Shown: positions 24,637 to 34,569, numbered from the stretch's first letter. The stretch is DNA of 64,000 nt from Roseibium polysiphoniae (GCF_014842925.1 NZ_JACYXJ010000006.1:1-64000); one strand, 5' to 3'. Numbers and translations are program-made. Notes: generated by a model not told the origin, from the letters alone.

Positions 24637-24696
24637 TGTTTGGCCCATGTTTGGCTCATGCTTGGCCCATGTTTGGCGTGTTCCATGTTTGGCCTG
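24637..24696. repeat. 11-bp tandem repeat, TGTTTGGCCCA type
   Basis: Four adjacent units of 11 bp (TGTTTGGCCCA, TGTTTGGCTCA, TGCTTGGCCCA, TGTTTGGCGTG) are followed by TTCCA and a fifth TGTTTGGCC. They lie between the divergent DUF2948 and DUF3124 genes, just upstream of the DUF2948 start. They could be slippage products or clustered protein-binding sites. Confidence 0.75.
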
Positions 24697-24911
24697 CCTG
24701 CCCGCGCCGGTTTCCAGCGCCCGGCCAAACCGAACATCAGTTGTTTGATGACCTAGCGGCTAAAGCCGGATTTGACAATCCGGCAAAAGGAAAACTCGAC
24801 TTTCACCAAATTAGTGCTCCACACGGGCCTCAACCTTGCCTAACCTGCAAACCGATGACCCCGTTCGCCCTATCGACGGCAGGCAACAGCCAACTTGATC
24901 AGAGAGCCCCA

Positions 24912-25445
24912 ATGAAACTGCCACGCATCATGAGCAAACCTGTGACTCCGCTGATCCGCTGGTTTGGCATGCCCTTGCTCGCGGCAGCGATGACTGCGGG
25001 GATCTCGGGACCATCTGTCAGGGCTGAAAACCTGGATATCTCTCTCATACGTTCGCTTGGCGAGACATATTATGTGCCCGCCTATTCGCGCATTCAGACC
25101 TTCTCCGACCGGTCCGTCCTGCTTGCCGCAACGCTGACAATCCATAACGTCGACCCGCAGACGGACATCGTCATAGAGAAAGTCAGCTATCACGACGAAA
25201 CGGGCGCAGAAGTGCGTGTATTGACCACCGAGGCCATCACGCTCGCGCCCTTTGGGTCCCATGATTTTCTGGTTCAGATCAATGACCAGACCGGTGGGCG
25301 CGGTGCCAACTTCATCGCGACCTGGCAGTCAGAGCGCCCTGCCCTCAGCCCGATCGTCGAAGCCGTCATGACCGGTGGGGCGGGCACACCCAGCCCCTCC
25401 TTCACCTCGCGCGGACGCGTCATTGAGCGCCAGAGCGCCGACTGA
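24912..25445 (+). CDS. DUF3124 exported protein
   Basis: The 177-aa product has a probable signal peptide (MKLPRIMSKPVTPLIRWFGM through SVRAE). The body matches DUF3124 (ETYYVPAYSRIQTFSDRS, TLTIHNVDPQTDIVIEKVSY, LAPFGSHDFLVQI). The family is periplasmic or lipid-associated with unknown function. The frame opens at 24651, but the first 87 codons read through the tandem repeat; ATG 24912 starts the signal peptide. It is convergent with murA, two bases apart. Confidence 0.8.
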   Translation: MKLPRIMSKPVTPLIRWFGMPLLAAAMTAGISGPSVRAENLDISLIRSLGETYYVPAYSRIQTFSDRSVLLAATLTIHNVDPQTDIVIEKVSYHDETGAEVRVLTTEAITLAPFGSHDFLVQINDQTGGRGANFIATWQSERPALSPIVEAVMTGGAGTPSPSFTSRGRVIERQSAD

Positions 25446-25447
25446 CA

Positions 25448-26737
25448 TCAGCCAGAGACGCGTTCGATCTGTGCACCGCAGCGGGTCAGCTTGTCTTCCA
25501 ACCGCTCAAAGCCACGGTCGAGGTGATAGACGCGGTTGACCGTGGTTTCACCTTCCGCAGCCAGTCCAGCGATCACCAGAGAGACAGATGCGCGCAAGTC
25601 GGTCGCCATGACCGGTGCACCACGCAACGTGCCCACGCCATCAATGACGGCGGTGCGTCCGTCGATGCTGATCTGGGCACCCAGCCGTGCCAGCTCCTGC
25701 ACGTGCATGAAGCGGTTTTCAAAAATCGTCTCTGTAATCCGGCTCTGCCCGCCGGCCTTGGTCATCAGCGCCATAAACTGGGCCTGGAGATCGGTCGGGA
25801 AGCCCGGGAACGGCTCGGTTGTCACGTCGACCGGCTGAATGCCATTGCCGTTGCGATAGACTTTCAGACCCTCACCGGTCTCGGTGATCTCCGCGCCGGT
25901 CTGGCGCAGGATATCCAGGGCATTCTCCAGAAGATCGGCGCGTGCGCCCTTCAAGAGCACATCGCCACCTGTCATGGCGACTGCCATTGCATAGGTGCCG
26001 GTCTCGATCCGGTCGGCCACGACGGCATGGTGGGCACCATGCAGACGCTTGACGCCCTGTATTCTGATGGTTGAGGTGCCCGCCCCCTCGATCTGCGCAC
26101 CCATGGCGTTCAGGCAAGCGGCAAGATCGGCCACTTCGGGCTCACATGCAGCATTGACGATCTCGGTTTCACCTTCGGCCAGAGTTGCCGCCATCATGAT
26201 GGTATGGGTCGCACCGACAGAGACCTTGGGAAACTCGACCCGATTGCCCTTGAGGCCACCGGGGGCCTTGACGACCACATAGCCGCCCTCGATCTCGATG
26301 TCGGCACCAAGCGCTGCCAGTCCATCAATAAAGAAATCAACCGGACGCGTGCCGATCGCGCAGCCGCCGGGGAGCGACACCCGCGCTTCATGCATGCGGG
26401 CCACAAGCGGCCCGACAACCCAAAAACTGGCGCGCATCTTTGAGACGAGCTCATAGGGCGCCGTGGTGTCGACAATCTCGCGGGCGGTCAGGTGAAGCGT
26501 CTGACCTTCCAGCTCATCCTGGCCGTTGCGCTTGCCATTGACCGAATAATCGACGCCATGATTGGACAGGATCTGGGTCAGCTGGGCAACATCACGCAGG
26601 CGCGGGACATTGGACAGTGTCAGGGTCTCGTCGGTTAGCAGCGATGCAATCATCAAAGGCAGAGCGGCGTTCTTGGCGCCGGAAATCGGAATGATGCCGT
26701 TGAGCTCTGCGCCGCCGACGACCTTAATGCTGTCCAT
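25448..26737 (-). CDS. murA: UDP-N-acetylglucosamine 1-carboxyvinyltransferase
   Basis: The 429-aa cytoplasmic enzyme transfers enolpyruvate from PEP to UDP-GlcNAc, the first committed step of peptidoglycan synthesis. It shows the N-terminal [20 protein letters not shown] and the active-site loop cysteine in [11 protein letters not shown], so it should be fosfomycin-sensitive type. Full length, single gene. Confidence 0.97.
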   Translation of the reverse strand: MDSIKVVGGAELNGIIPISGAKNAALPLMIASLLTDETLTLSNVPRLRDVAQLTQILSNHGVDYSVNGKRNGQDELEGQTLHLTAREIVDTTAPYELVSKMRASFWVVGPLVARMHEARVSLPGGCAIGTRPVDFFIDGLAALGADIEIEGGYVVVKAPGGLKGNRVEFPKVSVGATHTIMMAATLAEGETEIVNAACEPEVADLAACLNAMGAQIEGAGTSTIRIQGVKRLHGAHHAVVADRIETGTYAMAVAMTGGDVLLKGARADLLENALDILRQTGAEITETGEGLKVYRNGNGIQPVDVTTEPFPGFPTDLQAQFMALMTKAGGQSRITETIFENRFMHVQELARLGAQISIDGRTAVIDGVGTLRGAPVMATDLRASVSLVIAGLAAEGETTVNRVYHLDRGFERLEDKLTRCGAQIERVSG

Positions 26738-26914
26738 GGTCCCACCCTGATGATCGATATGCGCCGGAAAGCTGACCGCGTGGCGCGAAAAATCCTAGAA
26801 ACCCGGCATCTACACGCTCGATGTGGCCCATGCAAGGCAACAAGGGGGTTAACTTGAGGCGGCCGTCCCCTGAAAACCTAGAGAGCCACGCGCCGGAAAC
26901 CGATGGATCTGTTT

Positions 26915-27109
26915 CTATTCCTCGACGCTGCCATCGCTCTTGCGCGCCTTGGCGGCGGACTTTCGCCGGCGCAGGTTCGCTCTCAAGGCCTGAGCCAAAC
27001 GATCTTCCTTGGACTCCCTGGGCTTCTTCGGCGCGGCCTTGCCGGCTCCCTCGGAGGTCTCTGCCCCGGGATTGGCTGTATCCGCGTTCCCTGACTTGTC
27101 AGCAGTCAT
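26915..27109 (-). CDS. Small basic conserved hypothetical protein
   Basis: The 64-aa protein has a disordered Gly/Ala/Glu N-terminal half and a basic C-terminal helix (ESKEDRLAQALRANLRRRKS). Short proteins with a DRLAxALRANLxRRK helix are frequent next to murA in Hyphomicrobiales, which favours a real gene. The function is unknown; the helix could bind nucleic acid or ribosome. Confidence 0.6.
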   Translation of the reverse strand: MTADKSGNADTANPGAETSEGAGKAAPKKPRESKEDRLAQALRANLRRRKSAAKARKSDGSVEE

Positions 27110-27608
27110 TTTCCCTACACCTCATCACGTCGGTCCCGGGTCCTGTTTTCCATTGAATGCCGGCCGATGACAAGATGCACCTGTCACGAGACCGACGGAG
27201 GAGACCGCTCCTGGCAAGGCGATGATAACTCATAGTGGTTTGCCCTAGGTGCTGACCGACTCAACGCTCGGCCCACCTCCACATCGCTCTTTCCACAGGC
27301 GGGAAAGTCGCCCTTCGAGAAAGCCTACGCCCGTCAAAGACGCCCGGAAACCTCAAGCAAATTGCCGCCTTTGCATCGCGGGAGGCACATCACCGCTAAG
27401 GACAGGCTATTGCGTTGCCGAAGCATTTTTAAAAACCGTGACTTGGCGCTTGCACGCCACCGCCAACTGTGGCAAAAGCCCCGCATTCCGGTTGGCAAGA
27501 TCAACCGCTCAGGCACTTGCGCCTTGGGAATTTCGGGGTTCTGGACACTTCCATGAACCGGCCTCAGACACACTGACCGCACCGTATCCCAGACGCCCGC
27601 CACCAGAT
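27110..27608. other. Intergenic, no gene seen
   Basis: This is 499 bp upstream of the small basic gene and tRNA-Thr. The frames on both strands are arginine/proline-rich without protein-like composition. The part near 27560-27605 must contain the tRNA promoter. Confidence 0.4.
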
Positions 27609-27683
27609 GCTGCCGTAGCTCAGGGGTAGAGCACTCCCTTGGTAAGGGAGAGGCCGAGAGTTCAAATCTCTCCGGCAGCACCA
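27609..27683 (+). tRNA. tRNA-Thr (GGT)
   Basis: The 75-nt gene includes an encoded CCA. The acceptor GCTGCCG pairs with CGGCAGC, the D arm is AGCTCAGGGGTAGAGC, the anticodon loop TTGGTAA carries GGT between CTCCC and GGGAG, and the T arm is GAGAGTTCAAATCTCTC. Confidence 0.97.
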
Positions 27684-27831
27684 TTTTCAAGCTAAGCATA
27701 TCAATGACTCGTTGGCTCAGCGGAGCTCGATTTCGCGGCGCTGCGTCATTTCGGAACAGCTTTTCGCTTCCCAAGCGGGAGGCCTGAGAAGCGATTGGAT
27801 GGGCTGGCTTGCATGCTGGAGCGTTGGGCCG

Positions 27832-28665
27832 TCAGGCCGCTATTCTATCTCTTTGAGCATTCTGGATCTGCCGCCAGACGAAGGCACAGATGAAGAGCAG
27901 CGTAAGAAAGAGAATGGTCGTCGGTGCCGGTGCGCTGTCGATCCAGAAACTGACGTAGACGCCCCCTGTCATTGCGAGGAGCGTGACCGCAATCGCTGTC
28001 AGCATCATGGGCAGGAACTGACGGGTCAGAAGGAATGCAATCGCTCCGGGCGCAATCAGGAGGCCGATGGCGAGGATCAGGCCGACAGCCTTGAGTGTCG
28101 CGACAATCGTCAGAGAGAGGATCGACAGTAGCCCATAGTGCAAGAGCTTGACTGGCAGACCCAACGCCTGGGCCTGGGCCGGGTCAAAGGCGTGAAGCAA
28201 CAAATCCTTCCACTTGAAGGCCAGAGCAAAGGTGACGAAAGCCCCCACCAATCCAGCCGTCCAAAGGTCAGCGGATCCGACGCCCAGCATGTTGCCGAAG
28301 AGAATGTGGTCCAGATGCACGTTGGTCTCCACTTTCGTGTAGAGCACCATGCCGAAGCCAAACATGCCCGAGAAAACCACCCCCATCACCGTGTCCTGTT
28401 TCACCCGACTGTTGTCTTTCAGGTAGCCGGTGGCCAGCGCACATGTCATGCCCGCGCAAAATGCGCCTATCAGGAGCGGTATGTTGAGAATGTAGGCGAT
28501 GACGACACCCGGCAGCACAGCATGGCTGACGGCATCGCCCATCAAAGACCAGCCTTTGAGCACCAGAAAGCACGAAAGCATCGCCGTTGGCGGAGCCAGG
28601 AGAATGGCGACCCAAAAGGCGTTTTGCATGAAGCCGAACTGAAACGGCAGCAGAAGATCTTCCAT
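27832..28665 (-). CDS. sitD: Mn/Fe ABC transporter permease, SitD type
   Basis: The 277-aa inner-membrane permease of the ABC-3/ZnuB family starts [20 protein letters not shown] and has about eight hydrophobic segments, including GWSLMGDAVSHAVLPGVV and LLIAPGAIAFLLT. The frame extends upstream to 29586, but that part is a shadow of sitC. ATG 28665 overlaps the sitC stop (TGATG). It pairs with SitC to form the channel. Metal choice (Mn2+ or Fe2+) is inferred from the four-gene sit layout. Confidence 0.9.
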   Translation of the reverse strand: MEDLLLPFQFGFMQNAFWVAILLAPPTAMLSCFLVLKGWSLMGDAVSHAVLPGVVIAYILNIPLLIGAFCAGMTCALATGYLKDNSRVKQDTVMGVVFSGMFGFGMVLYTKVETNVHLDHILFGNMLGVGSADLWTAGLVGAFVTFALAFKWKDLLLHAFDPAQAQALGLPVKLLHYGLLSILSLTIVATLKAVGLILAIGLLIAPGAIAFLLTRQFLPMMLTAIAVTLLAMTGGVYVSFWIDSAPAPTTILFLTLLFICAFVWRQIQNAQRDRIAA

Positions 28666-29537
28666 CAGGCGCGTCCCGTTTCTGCCGCGCGCAAAGCCTG
28701 CGCAGCGCGTCTCTTGGCGGCCAGCAAGCCATGCTTGGGCGCAAAGACAAAGACCAGCAAGAAGATCAATGTCTGCAGGGTGATGATGATCCCACCTGTC
28801 GCACCATCCAGGAAGAACGAGAGATAGGCGCCAGTGAAGCTCGTCACCGCGCCGATGGCAACACTCATCGCCAGGAGCTTTGGAAACCGGTCCGTCAAAA
28901 GGTAGGCCGTCGCCCCGGGCGTGACCACCATGGCGATCACCAGGAACGCACCAACCGTCTGCAGAGCCGCCACGCAGGAGGCGGAGAGCAACACAAAGAA
29001 GATGAAACGCAGGCGCTCCGGCTTGAGCCCGATGGACCGCGCATGGTTCTCGTCGAAGAAGGCGACCATGAGATCCTTCCACTTGAGCAGAAGAACAGTG
29101 AGCGAGACAAAGCCAATCACCGCAAGCTGTAGCGTGTCCTCCGGCGTGATCGCCAGGATATTGCCCATAATGATGGTGTTCACTGAAACCGGGACCGGGG
29201 AGACCGACACCATGAACAGCCCGAGGCCGAAGAAACTGGTGAAAATGATGCCGATGATGGCATCTTCCTTCAGGCCCGTACGCTGGTTGAGAAACAGCAT
29301 GGAACCTGCCGCCAGACCGCCGGAGAGGAATGCGCCGAGCGCAAAAGGCAGCCCGAGCATATAGGCACCGGCAACACCTGGCACGATCGAATGGCTGAGC
29401 GCATCGCCGATCAGGGACCAGCCCTTGAGCATCAAGTAGGCCGACAGAAAGGCGCAGACACCGCCCACCAGCGCGCTCACCCACATGGCGTTGGTCATAT
29501 AGCCGTAGCTGAAAGGTAGCAGCAGGGTTTCCATCAC
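28665..29537 (-). CDS. sitC: Mn/Fe ABC transporter permease, SitC type
   Basis: The 290-aa integral membrane protein of the same family as SitD has [32 protein letters not shown] loops and a [15 protein letters not shown] segment matching ABC-3 permeases. It starts with ATG 29537, overlapping the end of the ATPase gene by four bases (ATGA). Two non-identical permeases in one operon are typical of sitABCD rather than mntABC. Confidence 0.9.
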   Translation of the reverse strand: MMETLLLPFSYGYMTNAMWVSALVGGVCAFLSAYLMLKGWSLIGDALSHSIVPGVAGAYMLGLPFALGAFLSGGLAAGSMLFLNQRTGLKEDAIIGIIFTSFFGLGLFMVSVSPVPVSVNTIIMGNILAITPEDTLQLAVIGFVSLTVLLLKWKDLMVAFFDENHARSIGLKPERLRFIFFVLLSASCVAALQTVGAFLVIAMVVTPGATAYLLTDRFPKLLAMSVAIGAVTSFTGAYLSFFLDGATGGIIITLQTLIFLLVFVFAPKHGLLAAKRRAAQALRAAETGRA

Positions 29538-30460
29538 GACGCCTCTTCCGCAATCTCTGCACCGGCAGTGTCCGTAGGACCTGCATCCGTCTGGGTCAGC
29601 GTTCGCGTCTTGTCGTCATACATGACCACGGGCCGCTCATCGTCGGTGATGATTGTCACCGCGCGGGCATCGTCATCGTCATGCAAGTCGGCGCCACCCA
29701 GAACGAAGTGCCGCAGCACGCCGCCAAAGGCGACCTCGAGGTTTTCGCGGGTGAAGGTCGTTTCCGTCGGGCCATAGTTGAGCACCGTGCCCTTCACCAA
29801 AACGGTTTGATCGCAGAACTCAGGAACGGAACCGAGATTGTGGGTCGATACGAGCATGACTCGCCCTTCGTCGCGCAATTCGCGGAGTAGCTTGATGATT
29901 GCCTCCTCCGTCTGCACATCCACCCCGGTAAAGGGTTCATCGAGCAAGATCACCTGCCCGTCCTGGGCCAGGGCGCGGGCGAGAAACACACGCTTGCGCT
30001 GACCGCCTGAAAGCTCACCAATCTGGCGCTTTCGATAGTCGGACATGCCAACACGTTGCAATGCATGTTCAACAGCCTTTCGATCGGCGGCCGAAGGGAT
30101 GCGCAAGAAGCCCATGCGGCCATAGCGCCCCATCATGACCACATCCTCGACCAGCACCGGAAAGGACCAATCGACTTCCTCTGCCTGAGGCACATAAGCG
30201 ACGATGCCCTCTTTCAGCGCCGCTTTCACGGGCCGGCCGAGAATGCGGATCTCACCGCCGGCCAGCGGCAGAAACGCCATGATGGCCTTAAACAGGGTCG
30301 ATTTACCGGCCCCATTGACACCGACGAGGGCCGCAATCGATCCCCGCGGGACCGTAAAACTGGCATCGCTCAACGCCGTCACGCCATTTCGGTAGGTCAC
30401 CGTGACATGTTTGGCCGACAGCCCGGCCTCGCCTGCATTCAACTCTTCGCTACCGATCAC
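29534..30460 (-). CDS. sitB: Mn/Fe ABC transporter ATP-binding protein, SitB type
   Basis: The 308-aa product has Walker [11 protein letters not shown]-loop [10 protein letters not shown], signature LSGGQRKRV, Walker [13 protein letters not shown] and an H-loop STHN. The Q-loop plus EEVDW form is usual in manganese/zinc importers. The last 60 residues are an unusual acidic tail ([10 protein letters not shown], then Thr/Asp-rich) not needed for ATP hydrolysis, which could bind metal or be disordered. Confidence 0.9.
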   Translation of the reverse strand: MIGSEELNAGEAGLSAKHVTVTYRNGVTALSDASFTVPRGSIAALVGVNGAGKSTLFKAIMAFLPLAGGEIRILGRPVKAALKEGIVAYVPQAEEVDWSFPVLVEDVVMMGRYGRMGFLRIPSAADRKAVEHALQRVGMSDYRKRQIGELSGGQRKRVFLARALAQDGQVILLDEPFTGVDVQTEEAIIKLLRELRDEGRVMLVSTHNLGSVPEFCDQTVLVKGTVLNYGPTETTFTRENLEVAFGGVLRHFVLGGADLHDDDDARAVTIITDDERPVVMYDDKTRTLTQTDAGPTDTAGAEIAEEAS

Positions 30461-30529
30461 AACACGCGTCCGTTTGTTATTGGCGGGGCCGTCTGCCCCA
30501 CCTCCACGCCTATTTGCCCTAGAGCAAGA

Positions 30530-31441
30530 TCATTCTTTCGCCGTTCCAGTCAGACCCAGTGCAACCGTTTCGGTGGTCACAAGCAGCAGGTCCAGGTAGG
30601 TCGGCACAGGACCATCAGCGTCCGAAAGGCTGTCCACATAGAGAACGCCACCGTAGCTCGCGCCGGTTTCTCGCGCCACCTGCTTGGCAGGGTCGGTGTT
30701 CACGGTGCTTTCGCAAAAGACCACCGGGATCTCATGATCACGAACTTCATCAATCACCTTGCGCACCTGCTGAGGTGTACCAGTTTGATCCGCATTCATT
30801 GGCCACAAATAGATTTCCTTGAGCCCCAAGTCGCGCGCCAGGTAGGAAAAGGCTCCTTCGCAGGTCGCGAGCCAACGCTGGTCTTCCGGCACGTCCGAAA
30901 TCATCTGCTTCAGTGGCTCGATGGTCTCGCGAATCCTGACTTTGTAGGCCTCCGCGTTCGCTGCGTAGATCTCTGCATTCTCGGGATCCTGTGCCGCCAT
31001 CGCTTCGCGAATATTGTCGACGTAAATCAGAGCGTTTTCCAGCGACATCCATGCATGCGGGTTTGGCTTGCCCTCATAACTGCCCTCATGGATGGAAATC
31101 GGCGAAATGCCGTCAGACAAGGTCGCGGATGGAAGGTCCTTGAGGTTGCTGAGGAACTGTTCGAACCAGAGTTCAAGGTTCATTCCGTTCCACAGGATCA
31201 GGTCTGCATCCTGAGCGCGGATCAGGTCTCTTGGCGTTGGTTGATAGCCGTGGATCTCGGCTCCAGGCTTTGTCACCGACTCCACGATGGCAGCATCACC
31301 AGCGACGTTTTTGGCCATGTCCGCCAGAACGGTGAAGGTCGTGACGACCTTGAGTTTTTCGTCCGCGATCGCCGAGGACCCGGCGATGCATCCCACGGCG
31401 ACCGCCGTTCCCAACACGTATTTCGACCATGCGTATTTCAT
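30530..31441 (-). CDS. sitA: Mn/Fe ABC transporter substrate-binding protein, SitA type
   Basis: The 303-aa cluster A-I/ZnuA-type periplasmic binding protein has an N-terminal signal peptide (MKYAWSKYVLGTAVAVGCIA). It shows VVTTFTVLADMAKNVAGD, the His-containing NPHAWMSLENAL, a CEGAFSYLARDLG loop and a C-terminal ESTVNTDPAKQVARETG region that provide metal ligands. ATG 31441 has AGGAG upstream; the longer frame to 31501 is rejected. The Cys in the signal region could be a weak lipobox. It is the promoter-proximal gene of sitABCD. Confidence 0.9.
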   Translation of the reverse strand: MKYAWSKYVLGTAVAVGCIAGSSAIADEKLKVVTTFTVLADMAKNVAGDAAIVESVTKPGAEIHGYQPTPRDLIRAQDADLILWNGMNLELWFEQFLSNLKDLPSATLSDGISPISIHEGSYEGKPNPHAWMSLENALIYVDNIREAMAAQDPENAEIYAANAEAYKVRIRETIEPLKQMISDVPEDQRWLATCEGAFSYLARDLGLKEIYLWPMNADQTGTPQQVRKVIDEVRDHEIPVVFCESTVNTDPAKQVARETGASYGGVLYVDSLSDADGPVPTYLDLLLVTTETVALGLTGTAKE

Positions 31442-31773
31442 TGCTGCGCTCCTGATGTGCCCGTCATGAGACAAATATGCCGAGCGCAGATCGAATGTCA
31501 ATGCTATTAGGAATTATTTGCAAAAAGGATTATTTTCCTCTTCTTGGCAGCGCAACATCCTCATGAAGGGCCGTCGTCTAAGCGCGCACTTTCAGCCGGG
31601 CGGAGATTGCAGCGACTGAGCTTCTGGGCAATTATCGCAAGGGTAGCTATGGACAGGTGCCGCCGTCATGTTAAAGCAACATCCGACTGTTAGCGGCTGA
31701 ACCATATAACTGACGAAGAACCGGCTCGCGGAACGCGACTTTCCGCAAATGCCCAGTTGATCGGAATGAGACT
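31442..31773. promoter_or_regulatory. Divergent intergenic region, sitA and UDP-glucose dehydrogenase
   Basis: The region is AT-rich near 31500-31545 and contains the palindrome TTTGCAAA at 31517-31524, about 75 bp upstream of sitA. Mn/Fe importers in this class are controlled by Mur/Fur-type repressors at AT-rich palindromes, so this is a candidate operator. The match is short and not to a consensus I can verify. Confidence 0.3.
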
Positions 31774-33081
31774 ATGCGCGTTGCAATGATTGGAACCGGT
31801 TATGTCGGGCTTGTGTCCGGGGCCTGTTTTGCGGACTTTGGTCATGTGGTGACCTGCATCGACAAGGACGCCTCCAAGATCGATGCCCTGAACGGTGGCG
31901 AAATCCCGATCTATGAGCCGGGCCTGCAACAGCTGGTCGCCAAGAATGTCGATGAAGAGCGCCTTTTCTTCACCACAGATCCGAAGACGGCCATTGCCGA
32001 GGCGGACGCAGTCTTCATTGCCGTTGGCACGCCCACCCGCCGCGGCGACGGCCATGCGGATCTGTCCTACGTCTATGCTGCCTCCGAAGAGATCGCTGGT
32101 CTTATCGATGGCTTTACGGTTGTCGTCACCAAGTCGACCGTGCCGGTTGGCACCGGCGACGAGGTCGAGGCCATCATTGCCAAGACCAATCCGGATGCGC
32201 AGTTTGCCGTTGTCTCCAATCCGGAATTCCTACGTGAAGGCGCTGCCATCAGCGACTTCAAGCGTCCGGACCGTGTGGTCGTGGGCACGGACAGCGAGGA
32301 CGCTGCCAAGGTCATGCGCGAGCTCTACCGGCCGCTGTTCCTCAACGAGACACCGATCATCGTCACCCAGCGCCGCACGTCCGAGCTGATCAAATATGCC
32401 GCCAACGCCTTCCTGGCGGTGAAGATCACCTTCATCAACGAGATCGCGGACCTTTGCGAGAAGGTCGGTGCCAATGTGCAGGAAGTCTCCCGTGGCATCG
32501 GGCTGGACAACCGCATCGGCAACAAGTTCCTGCATGCAGGCCCCGGCTATGGCGGATCCTGTTTCCCGAAGGACACGCTGGCGCTGTCCAGGATCGGCCA
32601 GGATGCGGGCTCGGAGCTGAAGATCGTCGACAGCGTCATTGAGGTGAATGCGGCACGCAAGAAGAAGATGGCGGACAAGGTGATTGCCCACATGGGCGGC
32701 GACGTCAGTGGCAAGACCATCGCCCTCCTCGGCCTTGCCTTCAAGCCCAACACCGATGACATGCGCGAAGCGCCCTCCATCGACATTGTCGCCAAGCTGC
32801 AAGAGGCTGGCGCCAGGATCCGCGCCTATGACCCCGCCTCCATGGCAGAAGCCTCGCACCTGATGAGCGATGTTCTGTTCTGTGACGGGCCCTATCACGC
32901 GATCGAAAACGCCGATGCGGTGGTTATTGTCACCGAATGGGACCAGTTCCGCGCGCTTGACCTCGACCGGGTCCGCCAGACGCTCACCGCGCCCAATGTC
33001 ATCGACCTCAGGAACATCTACCAGAGCGATTACATGATCGAACGCGGCTTCAAATACACAAGCGTTGGGCGAGCGTATTAG
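31774..33081 (+). CDS. ugd: UDP-glucose 6-dehydrogenase
   Basis: The 435-aa enzyme oxidises UDP-glucose to UDP-glucuronate in two NAD+-dependent steps, supplying polysaccharide synthesis. It shows the N-terminal Rossmann motif MIGTGYVGLVSG, the VAVGTPT region (VFIAVGTPTRRGDG), the catalytic Cys in GPGYGGSCFPKDT, and a C-terminal LAFKPNTDDMREAPS. The nearby sugar transferase supports a surface-polysaccharide role. Confidence 0.95.
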   Translation: MRVAMIGTGYVGLVSGACFADFGHVVTCIDKDASKIDALNGGEIPIYEPGLQQLVAKNVDEERLFFTTDPKTAIAEADAVFIAVGTPTRRGDGHADLSYVYAASEEIAGLIDGFTVVVTKSTVPVGTGDEVEAIIAKTNPDAQFAVVSNPEFLREGAAISDFKRPDRVVVGTDSEDAAKVMRELYRPLFLNETPIIVTQRRTSELIKYAANAFLAVKITFINEIADLCEKVGANVQEVSRGIGLDNRIGNKFLHAGPGYGGSCFPKDTLALSRIGQDAGSELKIVDSVIEVNAARKKKMADKVIAHMGGDVSGKTIALLGLAFKPNTDDMREAPSIDIVAKLQEAGARIRAYDPASMAEASHLMSDVLFCDGPYHAIENADAVVIVTEWDQFRALDLDRVRQTLTAPNVIDLRNIYQSDYMIERGFKYTSVGRAY

Positions 33082-33133
33082 GCGCCCGCGTCGCGGCATC
33101 ACACGGCGCTCTGGCGTTAACCACCTTTCGGCT

Positions 33134-33148
33134 TTAACCTTGGGTTAA
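33134..33148. promoter_or_regulatory. CtrA-type box upstream of the sugar transferase
   Basis: TTAA-CCTTGGG-TTAA is a perfect TTAA-N7-TTAA, the full CtrA consensus, 50 bp upstream of the start codon at 33198. An extra TTAA half-site lies at 33117-33120. CtrA is the alphaproteobacterial cell-cycle/motility response regulator. Confidence 0.6.
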
Positions 33149-33197
33149 CCATAGGAAATCGCTACATTTCCTCTCAAACAAGAGGGAGTGAAATAGG

Positions 33198-33896
33198 GTG
33201 CCTCCAGTCGCACTTGTCGATAGAACTCCGCCCAATGGTGCGAAGCGCCAGACGCCGCATATGGCAATTTCACACGCCTTGCCGGATGGGCGACGCTACA
33301 CCCGTCTGAAGCGGCTGTTTGACATTGCCGGGGCGGTGTTCGGCATCGTGTTGCTCGCGCCGCTGATGGCGGGGATTGCCGTTGCGATCAAGGTGAACAG
33401 CGCCGGACCGGTTCTCTTCCGGCAGACGCGTCACGGCCTCAATGGATCGACCTTCACGGCGCTCAAGTTCAGATCCATGTACGTCGATCTTGGTGATACA
33501 AGCGGGCGGCTGCAGACCGTGCGGGACGACCCACGGATCACGCCGGCCGGACGTTTTCTGCGCAAGAGCAACTTCGACGAACTGCCGCAGCTGTTCAATG
33601 TCCTGAAGGGCGAAATGTCATTGGTCGGGCCACGCCCTCATGTCCCGGGCATGCTGGCCGCCAATCTGCCTTATGAAGAATTCGATCCGCGCTATCATCA
33701 ACGCCACCGGATCAAGCCCGGTATCACCGGGCTTGCGCAGGTCAACGGCTGTCGCGGTGAGACCAAGGATCCCCATGCTGCGCGTATGCGACTGGACTAC
33801 GACCTTGCCTATGTCGCGCGTCACTCGCCGCTTCTCGACATCAAGATCATCTTCAAGACGATTGTTCACGAGTTCTTCAAGGGCAACGGCTACTAG
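33198..33896 (+). CDS. ExoY/WbaP-type undecaprenyl-phosphate sugar transferase
   Basis: The 232-aa bacterial sugar transferase starts polysaccharide repeat synthesis by moving a sugar phosphate to undecaprenyl phosphate. It has one N-terminal membrane segment (FDIAGAVFGIVLLAPLMAG, about 40-62) followed by the conserved cytosolic domain: RQTRHG, FTALKFRSM, FLRKSNFDELPQLFNVLKGE, MSLVGPRPH, and RIKPGITGLAQVNG. The start is GTG 33198 with GAGGGAG upstream. No glycosyltransferase cluster follows, so it acts as an isolated initiating enzyme here. The sugar is not predictable. Confidence 0.9.
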   Translation: MPPVALVDRTPPNGAKRQTPHMAISHALPDGRRYTRLKRLFDIAGAVFGIVLLAPLMAGIAVAIKVNSAGPVLFRQTRHGLNGSTFTALKFRSMYVDLGDTSGRLQTVRDDPRITPAGRFLRKSNFDELPQLFNVLKGEMSLVGPRPHVPGMLAANLPYEEFDPRYHQRHRIKPGITGLAQVNGCRGETKDPHAARMRLDYDLAYVARHSPLLDIKIIFKTIVHEFFKGNGY

Positions 33897-33914
33897 CAGC
33901 CGCCCCAAGCCACA

Positions 33915-34352
33915 TCATCGGCCGAGCAGGCGAATGAGCCTGAGAAGCGCCAACTCGTACCCCTGCGCACCACAGCCGGCGATGACGCCGTCAGCCCTCA
34001 GAGACACATAGGAGTGATGGCGAAAGCTCTCTCGCTTGTGCACGTTGGAAATATGCACCTCGAACACCGGGCGTTCGAAAGTGCCGAGCGCGTCCAAAAG
34101 GGCCACTGAGGTGTGCGTATAGGCTGCGGGATTTATGATGATGCCGCAGGCGTCTTCCCGGGCCTCATGGATCCAATCGATCAGCTGGTGTTCCGCATTG
34201 CTTTGTAGAAAGCGGACTTTCAGGCCATTTGCCTCGGCGATCTGCCCGCAGGCCACCTCAATATCCTGAAGTGTTTCCTTGCCGTAGATCTCCGGCTGAC
34301 GCTTTCCCAGCAGATTCAGGTTTGGGCCATTCAAGATATAGACGGTTTGCAA
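33915..34352 (-). CDS. aroQ: 3-dehydroquinate dehydratase, type II
   Basis: The 145-aa enzyme dehydrates 3-dehydroquinate in the shikimate pathway. It shows [19 protein letters not shown] (with the mobile-loop Tyr), [16 protein letters not shown], and [20 protein letters not shown] 34352 ([11 protein letters not shown]) is the likely start since GGGGA lies just upstream and the family starts close to it; the longer frame to 34391 is not conserved. It is convergent with the sugar transferase, 18 bp apart. Confidence 0.93.
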   Translation of the reverse strand: MQTVYILNGPNLNLLGKRQPEIYGKETLQDIEVACGQIAEANGLKVRFLQSNAEHQLIDWIHEAREDACGIIINPAAYTHTSVALLDALGTFERPVFEVHISNVHKRESFRHHSYVSLRADGVIAGCGAQGYELALLRLIRLLGR

Positions 34353-34569
34353 GACGTTCCCCTGTCTCCCCGGTCTTCCCAGGAAGACCACTTTCTCTTC
34401 CGGTATAATATCAGGTGTTTAAGGACCTGTGTGCATTCGCGCACGGAAACACGAAAGAGGATCAGGCCACAAATACGAACGCTCCCCTTTGAGGCCCACC
34501 CGCGCTTCATTTAAGCAAATTTAACCATAATCGGAGAAATTCTATCACGGCACATGGGAGTAAGTTTGC

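Noticed and set aside
27334..27774. Minus-strand frame crossing tRNA-Thr
   Set aside because: It contains the ERFELSASPLPRECSTPELRQ type of product that comes from translating a tRNA gene backwards.
28666..29586. Long upstream extension of the sitD frame on the minus strand
   Set aside because: It is an out-of-frame shadow of sitC, Cys/Arg-rich and without helices. The real sitD start is ATG 28665 in the TGATG overlap.
34511..34524. TTAA-N6-TTAA before the small gene at 34570 as a CtrA box
   Set aside because: Spacing is six, not the seven of the CtrA consensus; noted but not called.
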